Source of the DNA: Lichenostomus cassidix
Lineage: Eukaryota; Chordata; Aves; Passeriformes; Meliphagidae
Reading direction: 5' to 3'
DNA length: 64,000 nucleotides
Assembly: GCA_008360975.2 (NCBI GenBank)
Contig: CM039211.1
Location: forward strand, 948,038 to 1,012,037
Below the pieces are notes generated by a model, which was given only the letters and a program-made list of their open reading frames with translations, was not told the DNA's origin and made no database searches. A program made the position numbers and the translations under genes. Below, piece after piece: positions 39,286-52,300 of the stretch. The first letter of the stretch is position 1, and the number at the start of each line of letters is the position of its first letter.

Positions 39286-40199
39286 TCAGCTCCTAAATAG
39301 CAGACTTGAGCTGCTGGCTGCCTGGTTGAGATACACAAATAAGGGACATGTAGAAGAAAATAGGATTTGATCCTTAAGCTAAAGTAGGCATCATAATAGG
39401 TATTCAGTGTCTTGTATGCTGAGATGTTGTTTGTAAGACCTATTCTCAGATTGTCTTCACCATTGTGGGTTTGACCTTGCAATCCTAAACATTCTGTTTA
39501 ACACAACTCTTGAAATGGGCACAGAAATCAGGAAGAATTACTCAATTCTTACATTGCAAGAATTCTTACACTGCAAGAATTACTTGCACTGTGCAAGTAA
39601 ATTCAGGCCAGTGTTTGCCTTGGACCTTCTATAAACTTGTAAGCTAGATGCAGACAAAAAGGAAGATTGGAAGATTTCCCCAGCGTGCATGATTTCATCA
39701 GCATGAGAGGAGTGCACATTTGTGTACACACAAATACGTATGTAAATATAAAAAGGAATATATGGAATGAACTTAGTTTGCCTACCTACTTCTAACAAAT
39801 TTTTTCAGCAGCTAAATGATAGCAAATCATAGCCAGAACACAGTCAGAAGGAAAGACCAGCTACAAGCAGTTCTGGGGTTTATGAGACTGACAGTTTTTG
39901 GTTGACACCACTGAATAATTCCCTTTCCTCGCTTGTTCTCTTGTAATTCTGAACCTGTTAATTTGCTAATTTGTCACCTGTTAACTCTTACACAAGGAGG
40001 CCAGAAGCTATAAGAGGTTTTAGCTGGCCTTTTTCAGCTTGTATCAGGCAGTTCTTGCAGGTAGGACACAACCAATCTGTCTGCATTGCTCTTAGCGTCT
40101 GTCATGGGATGGCATTTTGCTTTTATTTTAGGACTGCCTGAGGTCTGAAGGTGTTGCAGGTTATACATGAAGAGAATAATTTCAAATGCAATTTACAAG
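39286..40199. other. Non-genic stretch with a small tandem/palindrome unit
   Basis: No gene is recognised. A 17-base unit is repeated in tandem at 39544-39577 and followed by a 21-base near-perfect palindrome at 39580-39600. The remainder is unique-looking sequence. Confidence 0.6.
39544..39600. repeat. 17-base tandem duplication next to a 21-base palindrome
   Basis: AATTCTTACATTGCAAG (39544-39560) is repeated with one change at 39561-39577. The arms TTACTTGCAC (39580-39589) and GTGCAAGTAA (39591-39600) then pair perfectly around a single T. The palindrome shares the TTGCA core with the tandem units, so it may have grown from the same unit. Confidence 0.85.
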
Positions 40200-42215
40200 T
40201 GACTCAGCTTAGACAGGAGTCCATTGGAAACAACTCCCAGTCCAGTGCCCTGGTTGTACAACCAGCCTTCTACTTCAGCTGACATTTGGCTGAAGTAATT
40301 GGAAAAGTGTTGAGGGAATGAATACAAAAACCCCTCAGGTATGAGGTGTGTGAGGCAACACATCAGGACATGAGTGAACCAGGAAGTCCTGCAATGTGCT
40401 GATGAGAACTTCCTTCTCCAAAAGACAGGAGAAATGATGAGGAGATCTATGCTGGACCTTGTTCTTGCCAACAGTGGGGAACATGAAGCTCCAGAGAAGC
40501 ACTGAATGCAGAGACCAGGAAATCCTGTGATTCTGTGAAATGCTCAGCTTCATGATTTTTAGGGCAATCTGAAGGTTCTGCAGCAAACTCACTGCCCTGG
40601 GCTTCAGGAGAGCAGATTTTGGCCTCTTCAGGGATCTGCTTGGTAGAGTCCCATGGAATAAAGCCCTGCAGGGAAGAGAATCCCAAGAAAACTTTTTGGT
40701 ATTCAAGGATCTCCTCTGAGCTCAGGAGCAATGCAAATCCCAATGAGGAGAAAGTCAGGCAAAAATCCCAGGAGACCTGTGCAGGTGAACAAGGTGCTCC
40801 TGGACAAACTCAAACACAAAAATGAAGTTTGCAGAGGTGGAAACAAGAACAGATAGCCTGTGAGGAGAAAAAAAATTGCCTGAGTAGCCAGGGATCACAT
40901 TAGGAAAGCTAAAGCCCTGGTGGAATTAAACCTGGCCAGGGACATCAGAGGCAGGAAGAAAAGCTTCTATAGGTACACCAGTGATAAAAGGAAGACTGGG
41001 GACAATGTGGGCTCTTTCCAGAAGCAAGAGGGAGACCTGGTTACCTGGGACATGGAGAGGGCTGAGCTACTCCATGACTTTTTTGCCTTGGTTTTCACCA
41101 ACAAGTTCTCCAGCCACACTGCCCAAGTCACAGAAGGCAAAGGTGGCAGGGACTGGGAGAATGAAAAATGAGTGATCTTCTGCAGGAGCAGATCAAGTCT
41201 GAGAACATTCAAGGAACCTGAAGGTGCACAAATCAATGGGACCTGAGGAGATCCTGAGGGAACTGGCAGATGAAGGGTCGAAAGCACTATTCATGATATT
41301 TGGAAAGTCGTGCCAGGCTAGTGAAGTTCTCACTGAGTGGAAAAAGGGAAGTCCCCAATTTTTAGAAAGGGTTAAAAAAAAGACCAAGGGAACTGCAGGC
41401 CATTTGTGGTGCCTGAAAACACCATGGAGCAGATTCTCCTGGAAAATATGCCAAGATGCCTGGAATACAAAAACATAATTGATGACTTCACTAAGGGAAA
41501 ATCCCACCTGACAAATTTGGTGGATTTCTGTGGAGGGGTGACAACGTTGGTGGGTGAGGGAAGAGCAGCTGGCATCATCTGTCTGGGCCTGTGCAAATCA
41601 TTTGACATCATCCCTCCCATTATCCTTGTCTCTGAACTGGATTTGGCAGATGGAATGCTGGGTGGATAAGGAATTGGCTGGACAGCCTGCAGTGCTATGT
41701 CCAGTTCTGGTGTTCCCAACATAAGAAGAACACAGAACCATTGGAACAGGTTGGAACAAGAATTACAACATTATTTCTGCTGGAACAAAAATTATTAGAG
41801 GGAAGGATCTCCTCTGAAAAAAAGACAGACTGGGAGAGTTGGGGTTGTTCAGCCTGGAGAAAAGAAGGCTCTGGGGAGACCTTATAGCACCATATAGTAC
41901 CTTAAGGGGCCTGAGAGATCCTTTTTCACAAGGACATGTATGTACAGGACAAGAGGGAATGACTTTATACTGAAAGAGGGCAAGTTTAGATTAAACACTA
42001 GGAAGAAATTGTTCCCTGTGAGGATGGGCAGGTCCTGGCACAGGCTGCCCAGAAAAGCTGTGGATGTCCCTGGATCCCTGGAAGTGTCCAAGGCCAGGCT
42101 GGATGGAGCTCTGAGCAACCTGGGATAGTGGAAGGTGTCCCTGCCCATGGAACAGGAGATGGAACAAGATAATTTCTAAGGTGCCTTCCAACCCATACCT
42201 TTCCATGGCTGCATA
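40200..42215 (+). mobile_element. CR1 LINE with degraded ORF2 reverse transcriptase
   Basis: This is the longest CR1 copy in the window, about 2 kb on the plus strand, and it lacks the 5' half. It begins in the late endonuclease or linker part of ORF2; the 5' edge near 40200 is uncertain. Frames at 40920-41171, 41224-41478 and 41406-41669 hold successive ORF2 pieces: [20 protein letters not shown], then EILRELADEGSKALFMIFGK, then FTKGKSHLTNL and LCKSFDIIP. The last includes the Asp of reverse-transcriptase motif A at 41604-41606. A stop ends the first piece and shifts separate the others. Near 41685 the sequence jumps to the late ORF2 region (QHKKN), so the rest of the polymerase, including the FADD motif, is deleted. 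The 3' part ends in the CR1 phrase TGGAAGGTGTCCCTGCCCAT near 42128-42147. It is a dead element with no intact product. Confidence 0.88.
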
Positions 42216-45200
42216 ATACCACAAATCACTTGTTTTGCACAGCTTGGAAGTCAGCATGGCCAGGTCATTCTGCAGCCAAAGGCAGGGCAGGAAGCAATGA
42301 GACATCAAGCAGTTTCTAGGCAAAGCACTTCATTAAGTCACCCTCACCCAACATCTTCACTGTTGGCCACACAACGGTAAACTGTAGTTTATTACTGAAA
42401 ACTGCTCCCAAGAAAGATGATTGCCTCTTCTTGACTCTTGATTCAACAGAATGCTGAGCACTCAATCCAAGATCCCAGATTCATACTTGTTATTTACATG
42501 TTCTCAGAGTATGGTGGTCCAAGCATGCTTTATGCAGAAATAAATCTTCCCTTAACTAAGCTCATTTTCTTCTTTGTGAAGTCCAATTTGCTGTAGCTCT
42601 GTTTATGTAAGATACAGATGAATCTTATTAGAAATATTGGATTACAGTAGTCTTGACAGATTAAAACAATTGCAGGAAAACATGGACCTATTTACACTCT
42701 GGAATGTACAAGACTATATTGTGACCATATCAACATTACTCCAGATCAGTAACAGTGGTTTCTGCTAGGAAAAAAGTCAGAATTTAACACATGGTGATAT
42801 TCGAAACTTCATGTTTTTTGCAAGTCTTAGAGAAATGTGGGGTATTAAATGAAAAATTGTTGTATTGAACAACAAGATTTACTGACATGTAAAGCCTTTA
42901 ATAGTGCAGTGTAATACATATTTAGAAATTAAGTTCTCTGACTCTTCAGAGACTGAAAAAAGGGCTGCTTATAATATACACAGTACAGCTGTATTAAATT
43001 ATTTCATCATCAGAATCCCATTCTACATTTTACTGAAAGATGGTGAAATCTGTGTCTATCCCACTGGGTAGAAATTCTTATTATGTTAAAGCCTTCATGA
43101 TGACCAGTGGAGGTTAAAACAAGACCAGTTGTTTGCATTTGGCTATTATCTGGCTTTTTTTTTTCCTAATGAATCTGTAATAGATACTAATTAGCCTGTC
43201 ATCTTCTCATGACATGTCTTAACATATACAACATATACAACACAATGTCACACATGCTTTAGTTAATTTTTATGGATGCCACAAAAAAGGAGGTTTTGGA
43301 CCCAAACACTTTTCCTGTTCTGAGAAATGTCTCCTTCTCCTGCATGAACGAAAGCATGGAAATATTCTCCACTCTAACTCAAAGACTCATTAAGCCACTT
43401 CACTAAGCATTTTTAATACTTGTTTTTAAAGGGCCTCTTTCTGAGCTGCTGTTTTAGTCAGTCTTTGTGAAGCAAATTTCAGATTGATTTAGGTAATGTT
43501 CAAGAATTACTCAAAAGACAGGAACTGATTGCTCATGTACTTCCTTTAAAATTGCTTTCTATGCATATGACCTCATAGAGACTTGTTTTTGGATGATGAA
43601 ACAAATAAAAGTAAGCAGAGGTGCACTACACCTAAAAAACTCCTTTGAGTTTGAATGGGAGTAGTTACAAGATTCTCCTTGTCTCCTTGTCTAAAAGAGG
43701 TGAATTGTACTTAGGAGTTCTGTGGAAAGAAAAGATAGTGATCAAGAGATGCTCAATAAGATATTATGGGATTTGTACACAGTTTCTCACTCTTCTTGAG
43801 TATCTTTTTCCAAAAATCTGGCATCAAGGGTAAATAGTATGCTGATGTAAGCACACCTGTGTTATGCATATGCAAAACCTTATTGCACCTTGATGATCTC
43901 TGGTGAATATTCCATTTATCTGGTCTGAACTTGTGAAACCACTTGTGAAATGAGTTGCTGGCAGATATGCACAAGGATATCAGAAACTTGTCCAAGAGAG
44001 GGTGCAACGGAGGAATCTCAACAGAGGTTCCAACCATTCCCTGTGGATGGAGAGCTTTATCCCTGTGAACACATCTCTAGCAGAAGACCAAGTGAAATGT
44101 CATGTGCCTGGTCACTGAAATGTCATTTTGCCCACTCCTGAGGTCAGCATCCAGAGAAGTCACTCAGCAGCAGTGATCAAAAGCCTGGCTGTGGGTCTGA
44201 GTCTGAGCACCTCCATACCTCCATGCCTTGGTGAGTATGGTTTGACACTTGCCAGTCAAATTCCAGTCTGCAGCTTTGGCTCCTCTGTGACTGTGGTTTT
44301 GAAATAAGACTGTCAACCTGCCTGTGGAAATTTTGGGGACAGGCATCGTTGTGAAAAACCAACCCTGCTCAAGGCATTCAAGTTGCCTGCTATAGACACT
44401 GCAGGCCTTGCAGCTCACCCAGCTCAGCATCTCCAGAGCAAAGCCTGTGCTCTTTCTCTCATCTCAGTTATCTAATACATAGCTGAGTTTAGAGAGAGCT
44501 TCCAAACCCTGCCTGGCTTGAAAAGTTGTTTTCTCTTGGCGGAGGTGGATGGGGAACAAAACTCACTAGACTCACTACAGTCAGTGAAAACATCACTGAA
44601 CATCTGGGACTAAGGAAGTGTCGACACTAAAAACCACTCAAAATGCCAGCAACTTACAGAAGTTGATGTGTTATGGCATCAGTATCAGGCAGTTGCTCCC
44701 ATCCTCAGAAAGAGAGAAACTTTGGGGTACCTCATTTAGTCCTGGTGAGTGCTGGGCACCAGGAGGTCTCTCATGTGGTGTGTGCTGTGTACAGGGCTGT
44801 AGCTTTCAATGGATTCCCTTCCCAAAGCTCTATTAGGAAGGAGAACTCATCTTCATTGTTCACTGCCTGAGACGAGATAATGGGGGAAGGCAATGCTCCT
44901 CCCCTGCTATCTCCCCACAGACTTTGAACAGGTAACTACCTGGAAAAGTCTTTGAATCTCTTAGAGGGAATTCATGGGTCTCCTTTGTCAAGCTGAAAGA
45001 AGTGTGCCTGCTCTTGCCAATGCTGAGCTGTGTGACAGCATGCTACTAAATCTGCTTTTAGCTGCTTCAGAGGTATGTGAAGCAAGGAAGAAAGCAGAGT
45101 ATCAGTGGGTGAGCTTTTAATGGGGTGGGAGACAGACTGCTGCTCTTTTCTCCATCATTCTGGAGACCATCACGAAAAATGTTGCTATTTCCTTCTCTCT

Positions 45201-47486
45201 CCTGAGGTTTTGCACTGTTACTGTAGCTTCACTCAAAACTGTCATTCTCCGGGTGTGCCACACTGAGTGATCCCTCAGGTTTGTGTATGCCTTTGCAAGG
45301 AGGTGTGATACACAACTTTCATCTCCAGCTTGGTGAGAAAAGAGCAAATGCAGCTCTCCAGCAGCCTAGAGCAAGTCCTGCTGTGTTTTTCCACCCTTAG
45401 TAATATTAGACCAGGGTTAGAAATATAGGGAGATAGGAAGAGTCACAAGGCATGAATTTGTTAGTGGGAGCTTGGAACTTAAATAGTTCTGCTATTAAAA
45501 TAATATAATTCTTCTTCTGCTTAAAACAAAACCATATTTAAGCCCCATGTTTCCATTCAGTGTTCCATCACTCCTCTTACATACCGAATCTGAACATATT
45601 TGTCTGGGGCATCTAAAGTTGTCTTATTATTTTAGGCAAACTAGTTTAATGTTTACCTGCCTTTTGTACCCAAGTGAGTGTTTAGAAAAGATGTCTTAAA
45701 AAACCTTGCTTGCTGCAGGTGTCATATTGATTATACCTGGTTTGGTTCTTACTGCTTTGGACAGTTAAATGGAAGTAGCTCTTGCCTCCTGCTAGTCTTT
45801 ACCTCATTGCTTTGTACAGGCAGATCTGGGCCAGATTTGCAGTAATTGGGAGTTGAAAACCATTCTCCAGCTCTACCACATTCAGCCTGATCTGGGTTTT
45901 TTTTTCAATGACATCCTTTCTTTCCCTCAGAACTGCTAATGACAGCAAGCCTGTAAGATACCATTTCTGCTTGAGGTGATATTTTTGCCTTATTGTGCAG
46001 CTCCTTGAAGATGTGAAGTCTATTCAGAAATGCTGGTTTTCTCCTCTGTCCAGGTCTTTTGCATCACTTGAGCATTTAGTGGGCAATGCTCTGTGAAGTG
46101 TGGTAGCCATGGAGACTCCTGGATTTCCAAGTTGTTGTTGGTTGTGGCAACCACCTAGAAAATACACTGGTCTTCTCTCTGACAGCCTCAAAGGTTTGAA
46201 GTGTAGCTTATACTGAAGGTAATTCATCTGATTTCAGGGAGAATTCTGGCCTAGTCAAGGGCTGCTCAGCATGGTTGTGTCAGCTCTTCTGCCTTTTAAG
46301 CTTCTGTTCCCAGTTTGGGGTAGCAATCCTTGACAGCATGAGGATGAGGAAACAAATGGCTCAACAAAATCTCTGCATTAGTGATGAGAGAGAGTAACTA
46401 AAAACAGAGCTCTGACCAGACATTTCAACCCCAAGAACAAAACCAGAGCCTCTTACAGGTCTCAAGTAAAATTTTATCAAGCCTTTTGCACAGTTAGTCT
46501 TTCCCTTTCCATAATATCCTCTGGAAGCAACATCACAGTGCATGTATATGAATGCAGAATGTGAGCTATCCTTAATAATCTCTTAAAGATTTGTTGTTAC
46601 AGTCAGGCAGGAATGGAGCATCACTTCCCTGGCAGCATATTTTTAAAGAACACACTCTGATTTTTAGTCTATTTTTCACATTAGGAAAAGTAGGCCTCAA
46701 GTACTTGTGAAAATGTGGATACCAACAAGAGTCTAGGTTGCTCTCTTTCATGAGAGGAAGAGATACTTAAGTCTAATAATCACAGTTATGGAACTTAATT
46801 TTTTTTAATAAGAAAAAAGAAAATCAATGAATACAAACATCCATACCCTTCTACTAATCCTACACTTAATCTGACTAAGCGCTGCTGATTTTGCATGTGA
46901 GAGAAGATGTGTCTTTGACAGGGAGTTTGAGAAAGTGACAAATTAACTGGCAATTCCCCTGTTGCTACTGAGATCAAAGGCACACCAAAGCTGCTAACCT
47001 GGAATATGAAGTGTGCTAAGGAAGTGTGAAAAGAAGCAACAGATACCTCAGGAAAACAGCTACTTTACAGTATTGCTGCAAGAACTAAATTTGTTCACTA
47101 GTTTTTGGCATTGCTCCCCGAATCTGACTCAGTGATATTTTCCTAGCTGCCCTTATGGTATTTTTCTTGCTCCTAAGAATCAGTTTGGATCATAATGGTC
47201 CCGTAAAGTGTGTCCTGCATGCCTGGTATTTGTCATACTCTCTCTATTTCTCCCCTGCACAATGGCTCAGTCATTCTGCTTTGACAGTGTAGATGAGCCT
47301 TAAAAGAGAGTGCTGGTGGAATATCCTTCCTCCCTCCACCTGCTGATGAAAAGCTGGACCAAATCCCTGAAAATGTACACCTGGTGGGCCACATGTCCTA
47401 CTGCTATGACTGGTACAGTGTCATGGACTTATGTGGATGATCTTGCCTTTAACTGAGCACTCTGAATGTGTCTCTCTCTGTTGTAG

Positions 47487-47534
47487 GAGGAATATTTGCT
47501 CTTGGCTGGCAAGGCAAGACTGTAGAAAGAGGAA
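47487..47534 (+). other. Candidate 48-base exon flanked by consensus splice sites
   Basis: A pyrimidine-rich run with TTGTAG (AG at 47485-47486) precedes a 48-base segment followed by GTGAGT at 47535. Two of three frames are open, one of them reading GIFALGWQGKTVERG. No protein family is recognised, and the segment is too short for open reading to be informative. It could be a small coding exon, a non-coding exon or coincidence. Confidence 0.15.
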
Positions 47535-48411
47535 GTGAGTCTGTTCTCCTTATTTAAACGTTTCTCTTTTCTTGAAGTCATTAGCTGTTCAGATTTTCCC
47601 CTTCATTGTTCACCAAGCCTTGCTGAGCTGCCTACATGCAGAGGCAGTCAGGGGTTTTCAGAAGTGTGGCTTTACCTTGGTAATCCAGGACCATGGAAAA
47701 GTTTTCACTGAGAAAACTAAAAGCAGCCTTGAACGTTTTTAGGGCTTTGAAGTGTGCTTTGCTCCACATTTGTGCCTTCTCTGCAGAGGAACTGAGCTCC
47801 ATGTAGCCATCACTCTTTGCCCAGGACTTCCCCTGCCAGCTCTGAGTTTGGAGTCGCCCGTGGAGAGAATTCAAGTCTTCCCTGACAAACAAATGGTGGA
47901 GGGGAAAACAAATGCGATGGGAAGTGCAGGATGTTCTTTCTTGTGCGGACGACTTAAAATTTTTATTGTGTTTTTCTCAAAGAGAAACCAGCCCTGCTTT
48001 GTGATGAATCAATGAAGATTCAGTAATACGAACAAATGAACTTTGAATTGTGCAATTGAGTCTTTCAAACTGCACTATCAGGAACTATATTGTCTGCATC
48101 TCTTTAAAAGTCCAATTTGTTCCTAAGCCACAAATACTTTAAATCGTCAATGATTTTGTGAAAATCAATGAGAATCATGCAGACAGATCTCAGAGTATCA
48201 TTTTAACCATGAATTATGCACCTGATGAATCTTATCCCATGGTCACAGTAGAGAACAGAAGACCACAGAAGTACAGCATCCTTGTTGCTTTTATTTCCAT
48301 TCCATGTGCTACTTCCAGTGCTGGCGATCAGGAGGGAAACATCACTCACAAACCTCTTGGCTCTGGAAAAAAAGCAACATTCTTAGTGATGTAGTTGAAA
48401 AAAGTGCTTTT

Positions 48412-48454
48412 AGATAAATTGTATACAGCATATAATTCAGCATATAATTTATCT
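48412..48454. repeat. 12-base tandem duplication inside a 9-base inverted repeat
   Basis: CAGCATATAATT occurs at 48426-48437 and again at 48438-48449. Flanking AGATAAATT (48412-48420) and AATTTATCT (48446-48454) are reverse complements, so the block can fold back on itself. It is small and AT-rich, with no assigned function. Confidence 0.85.
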
Positions 48455-49250
48455 TTCAACTGTTCTGTCAATTTTTCCATTGAGAAAACTCCTTAGGTTT
48501 TTCCAAAGCTGATCTCTCCAGTGAGCTCTGCTCTTTTCCCAACAGTGGCTCATAATGCTTCTTGCAGCCGTAAGTAGGTGATTAATCAGTTTAACCTGAC
48601 AGATCTTAAGTCTTCAAACTGCTAAGCACACAAAAATTCCAGCAGACTCCCAACAATATCTTTATATAATCTTAGTAATATGGAGTGTGATCCTCCAGCT
48701 CTTGCAGGTTATTGGCAGGTCTGCTTGAGCTGGTGGCATGAATGGTATGTGCTCAATTTCAATTACCATGTGAGGTTATTGAAACCCAAAATTGATTCCC
48801 AAACTTGTGCATAAATTCATTTTCAGATGAAGATGGGGAAAAAATTCCTTATTATTTTGGTGATGAAGAGGATCAGAGGATTAAATCCCATTATTATTTT
48901 CTTGCCGAACTCCTTCGTAAAAATTCTTTTACCAGCGTTTTCACTTCTCTTTGCTCTGGTTTTGGTGGAAAGGTGGTAACTTGCTGCTCAATTTACATGA
49001 GGGATGTCCTCCTGGGTCAAATGGGAAGAGTTTTACCTGCAGTCACACGGTTTATGTCTGTGATTGCAGCAGCTTGTAGCAGAAAACTCTTGATGGATTC
49101 TCTCCAGAGTAGGAGGCATGGGCAGGGATGAAGAGACAGTGATGGGTTTGGTTCAGGGATACTCACTGGGACTGCTGTGCTCATTCCCAGACAGCAAGAA
49201 AATCAGCAAGAGGGGGAAAAAAACCACACAAAGATGTAGATGAAAGCAAA

Positions 49251-49306
49251 TAAAATAATAAAATAAAATAAAATAAAATAAAATAAAATAAAATAAAATA
49301 AAATAA
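49251..49306 (+). repeat. (TAAAA)n pentanucleotide microsatellite
   Basis: About nine to ten uninterrupted TAAAA units, with slightly imperfect units at the start. Such A-rich pentamers can grow from retroposon tails, but no retroposon body is recognised beside it. The tract produces a spurious Phe/Tyr/Leu-rich minus-strand frame. Confidence 0.96.
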
Positions 49307-52300
49307 GAAAAATAAGAATAAAGTTAAACAAGACCTTACAGCAGAAGTTTTCTCCAAAATCTGTCACCGCTTTTAACGCTGGAACAAAAAAAAAAAGGAA
49401 ATGGGGCCTTTCAGGCATCTGCTTGGCAAGGCCTGTTGATGGCATGAACAGTTTTTGTCTCCAAGGAGGTCATGAAGGACAGGAAAATACAGAGGGAGAT
49501 ATGTCCATAATGCAGTTTCACAGTAGGCCACTGATATAGGAAGCAGCACTGGCAAAAGTACATCTTGCACATGTCTACCAAGGCCAGTTTCCTCCTTAAA
49601 GCTTTTTGGATCCAACCCACATATTTCTCATTTTTGCATAAAACCTGCTGAACTGTTGCTGTGACCAGTTGCTTCTTCATTTGAGTCATCTCCTTTCAAT
49701 ACACAAACCAGATGGTGGCTGTTCTTCATGAAAAGAGCTATTGTGATTTAAACAACTTGGAAAAAAAAATTGACAATTTTTTATTGAAAAAGTTTGCATC
49801 TCTCAATTTTCTGCTTTCATCAAAATTAAGAAATTACTTACAATTTCAATTTACCAAAACCTCGGGATTTTCCTGCATAATATAATTATCTTGTAGGTTT
49901 TGAAAACCTATTTTGAAGTTTTCTGGTGGTTTTCAATTAAAAAATGCACAGAGAAACAAAATAATTGTTTTGCCTGTTTGTTTTAAAGTCATCATTTTAG
50001 AGCTTTTTTTGAAGTGAAAGCGACTTGAAACCCTTTTGTAGAAAATAACTTTCATTTTCAATCAGCCCCAGTATACTTTAATGCATGGAACAGCAGACAC
50101 AGATACCTAAAATATGAAGCTAGGGTGAGTTAAACTCACATGGTGTGGTTGCAACACTGACACTAATTTTAATTATTTTTGTCTTTTACTTAGATGCCTG
50201 CAGAGTCTTACAAAACATCCCCTTAGTGCTGCTGGAGACAACTAGAATAGATTATAACTGCTGGAGTGTCTCCTTCACTGGAAGGTCTTATGAAAAGGAT
50301 TTAATGAACCTTTGACAGGAATAGCTTTGGTTTTCCTGACTCGGTTTTAGCATAGTGGGGTAGGATAGATAACAGCTTTGTATCCCTGTCTCCAAACAGG
50401 ATGGTCTTACTGAACATTTGTAAAAGTCATTAGGCTCCAATAATTCAGGAGCTGCAGAAGTCCTGAACCTCAGATGAGGCTGCAAAACACACAGTAGAAA
50501 GCCAACCCACCCAGACATCAGGGCTGCTCTGGTGGGCACAGCCATTAGTGTGCCAGCTTAAAGAAATTATTTTTTCCTGGTTTGCCTGAAAGTGTAAAGT
50601 CTCCTCTGCAGGAAGAAGTTATTCTGAACAAAGAGAAGACATGAAGTCAAGGTGCCGCAGCTTCATACAGAAATAAGTCCTTATACATAGAGCAAAGTCT
50701 TCAATGGGGGCACTTCTTTTGTCTTCTGCAGTGGTGGTCCTGCCTGGCTTCTCTTTGTCCGCTCTGCAAAGGGACAAATAAATGGAATTTATCTTCTCAG
50801 AATAAGAGCTTTGATATTGTGATTTCTGTGGGCAGGAGCTCAGCTCTTCTGGGGACATATCTGACCAAGAGAAGGGTTTGTCCTTGTGGTGGGGAAGGAG
50901 CATCTTGTCTTGTCTCCCATTTGCTTCACCCCTCTGTGCAGGCTTGGTTTATATTTCAATTTCACAGCAATTTACCAAACAGTAAATTTGGAGTTTTCTG
51001 ATATCACAGAGAAGTCACTTAGAAAAACATTCTCTTTGTAAAGTATCCAATGCTTTGATGAATTCTTGAAATAATCCCTGAAATTCATTTTAATCAAACC
51101 TTAGTCAAAGACAGACTATTTTGCACTCTCCAACTAACAAGCTGCTTTTTCTAAACTTAAATATTGGAATGAAAAAAAATAGGTGAGATTTTCCTCTACA
51201 CAATGAAACCTGATGTCTGCCAAAACCTTTGGTACTGAGTCCTTTTAGCTCTTCAAACAAAAACTGTTAGGTTTTTTTTCATTATATGTTGTTGATATGC
51301 CGACCTGTTCTTTTTTTTTTTCAACTTTGATTATTAAAACTTTACAGTAAAACATTACTGTTCTGGACAAAATAAGTCTATAAGCAGAAATTTGTCAATT
51401 TCTACAGATTTCTATGCATGCTCAAACTATGTGTGGAAAACCATTTACAGAACCAAAGAAAATAAGTTGGCCAGTAAACACAAACTTCTTCCTTGGCTAC
51501 TGGGAGAGGGAGAGAATTATTCTAAATTCTGGTTACCCAGAGGAAGACTTCAGAAGTCCATGTGTGCATGAGTATAACAGAGCAATGCTACTCCAGAAAC
51601 TCACCTTGAACAGCCAGACTGAAATATTTTGGCATAGCTGACAGAATTCAGCATTACAGCAGGGTTTCTTGGAGAACTGTAATCACCATTTTCATGCAGA
51701 GGAGCAGCATGCATGGCTTTCACATCAAAAACTTTCTGCAACTGTTTCATTCAGCTAGTGCAAGGAAACGACTAGTTAGGGTGGAAACCACTGAAAGTGT
51801 GTTTTGGTTTGAGAATGATGGGGTTTAATGTTTTTAAAATGCACTTAAGTCAAATCCTAAGGTAGGCTGTTTGTTCCTGTACGTGCATGCAGGGTATTTC
51901 TCAGCAGACCTCTCTGAAAGGTATAAACACTCAAAAAGGTACAGTTCAACATTTCTGTGATTATAGTAATTTTTGGTTATTCATGTCCTGATCTATAATT
52001 TGGAGGGATTCAAAGACCAGCCATGTTTAGTAGTCACCATGTCTAATGTGTTTAGCTCTGCAGTTCTGAGCCAAGAATGAGTGGTATGTGCATACCAGAG
52101 CAAATGGAAAAAAAGGTCTCTGAGTATTCATTGAAATTCAAAAGTCAGTTTTAATTCAATGATGTTCATGGAATGTTCCCATTCACTTCCTACAATCAGA
52201 TTTTGAGCATTTGTGCAAGAAATCAACCAGGCCACAATCTTGCCCTGGGTTTTCATTGAAAGCTAATTTTAAATTGAATATTTAAAGCAGGGATTTATGG

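Larger units (their letters stand above)
42216..49250. other. Non-genic stretch, no supported gene
   Basis: About 7 kb of mostly AT-rich unique sequence with no recognised gene. A short candidate exon lies at 47487-47534, and a small tandem/hairpin unit at 48412-48454. A 108-codon plus frame at 48805-49131 follows an acceptor-like TTTTCAG but matches no family I know. Confidence 0.6.

Noticed and set aside
39083..39370. Lys/Pro/Asn-rich 95-codon plus-strand frame
   Set aside because: It is produced by the A/C-only tract.
40447..40743. Minus-strand frames of about 98-123 codons
   Set aside because: They lie antisense to the CR1 ORF2 relic and are shadows of it.
48805..49131. 108-codon frame after an acceptor-like TTTTCAG
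   Set aside because: No protein family is recognised and no clear donor is seen. It is within chance expectation.
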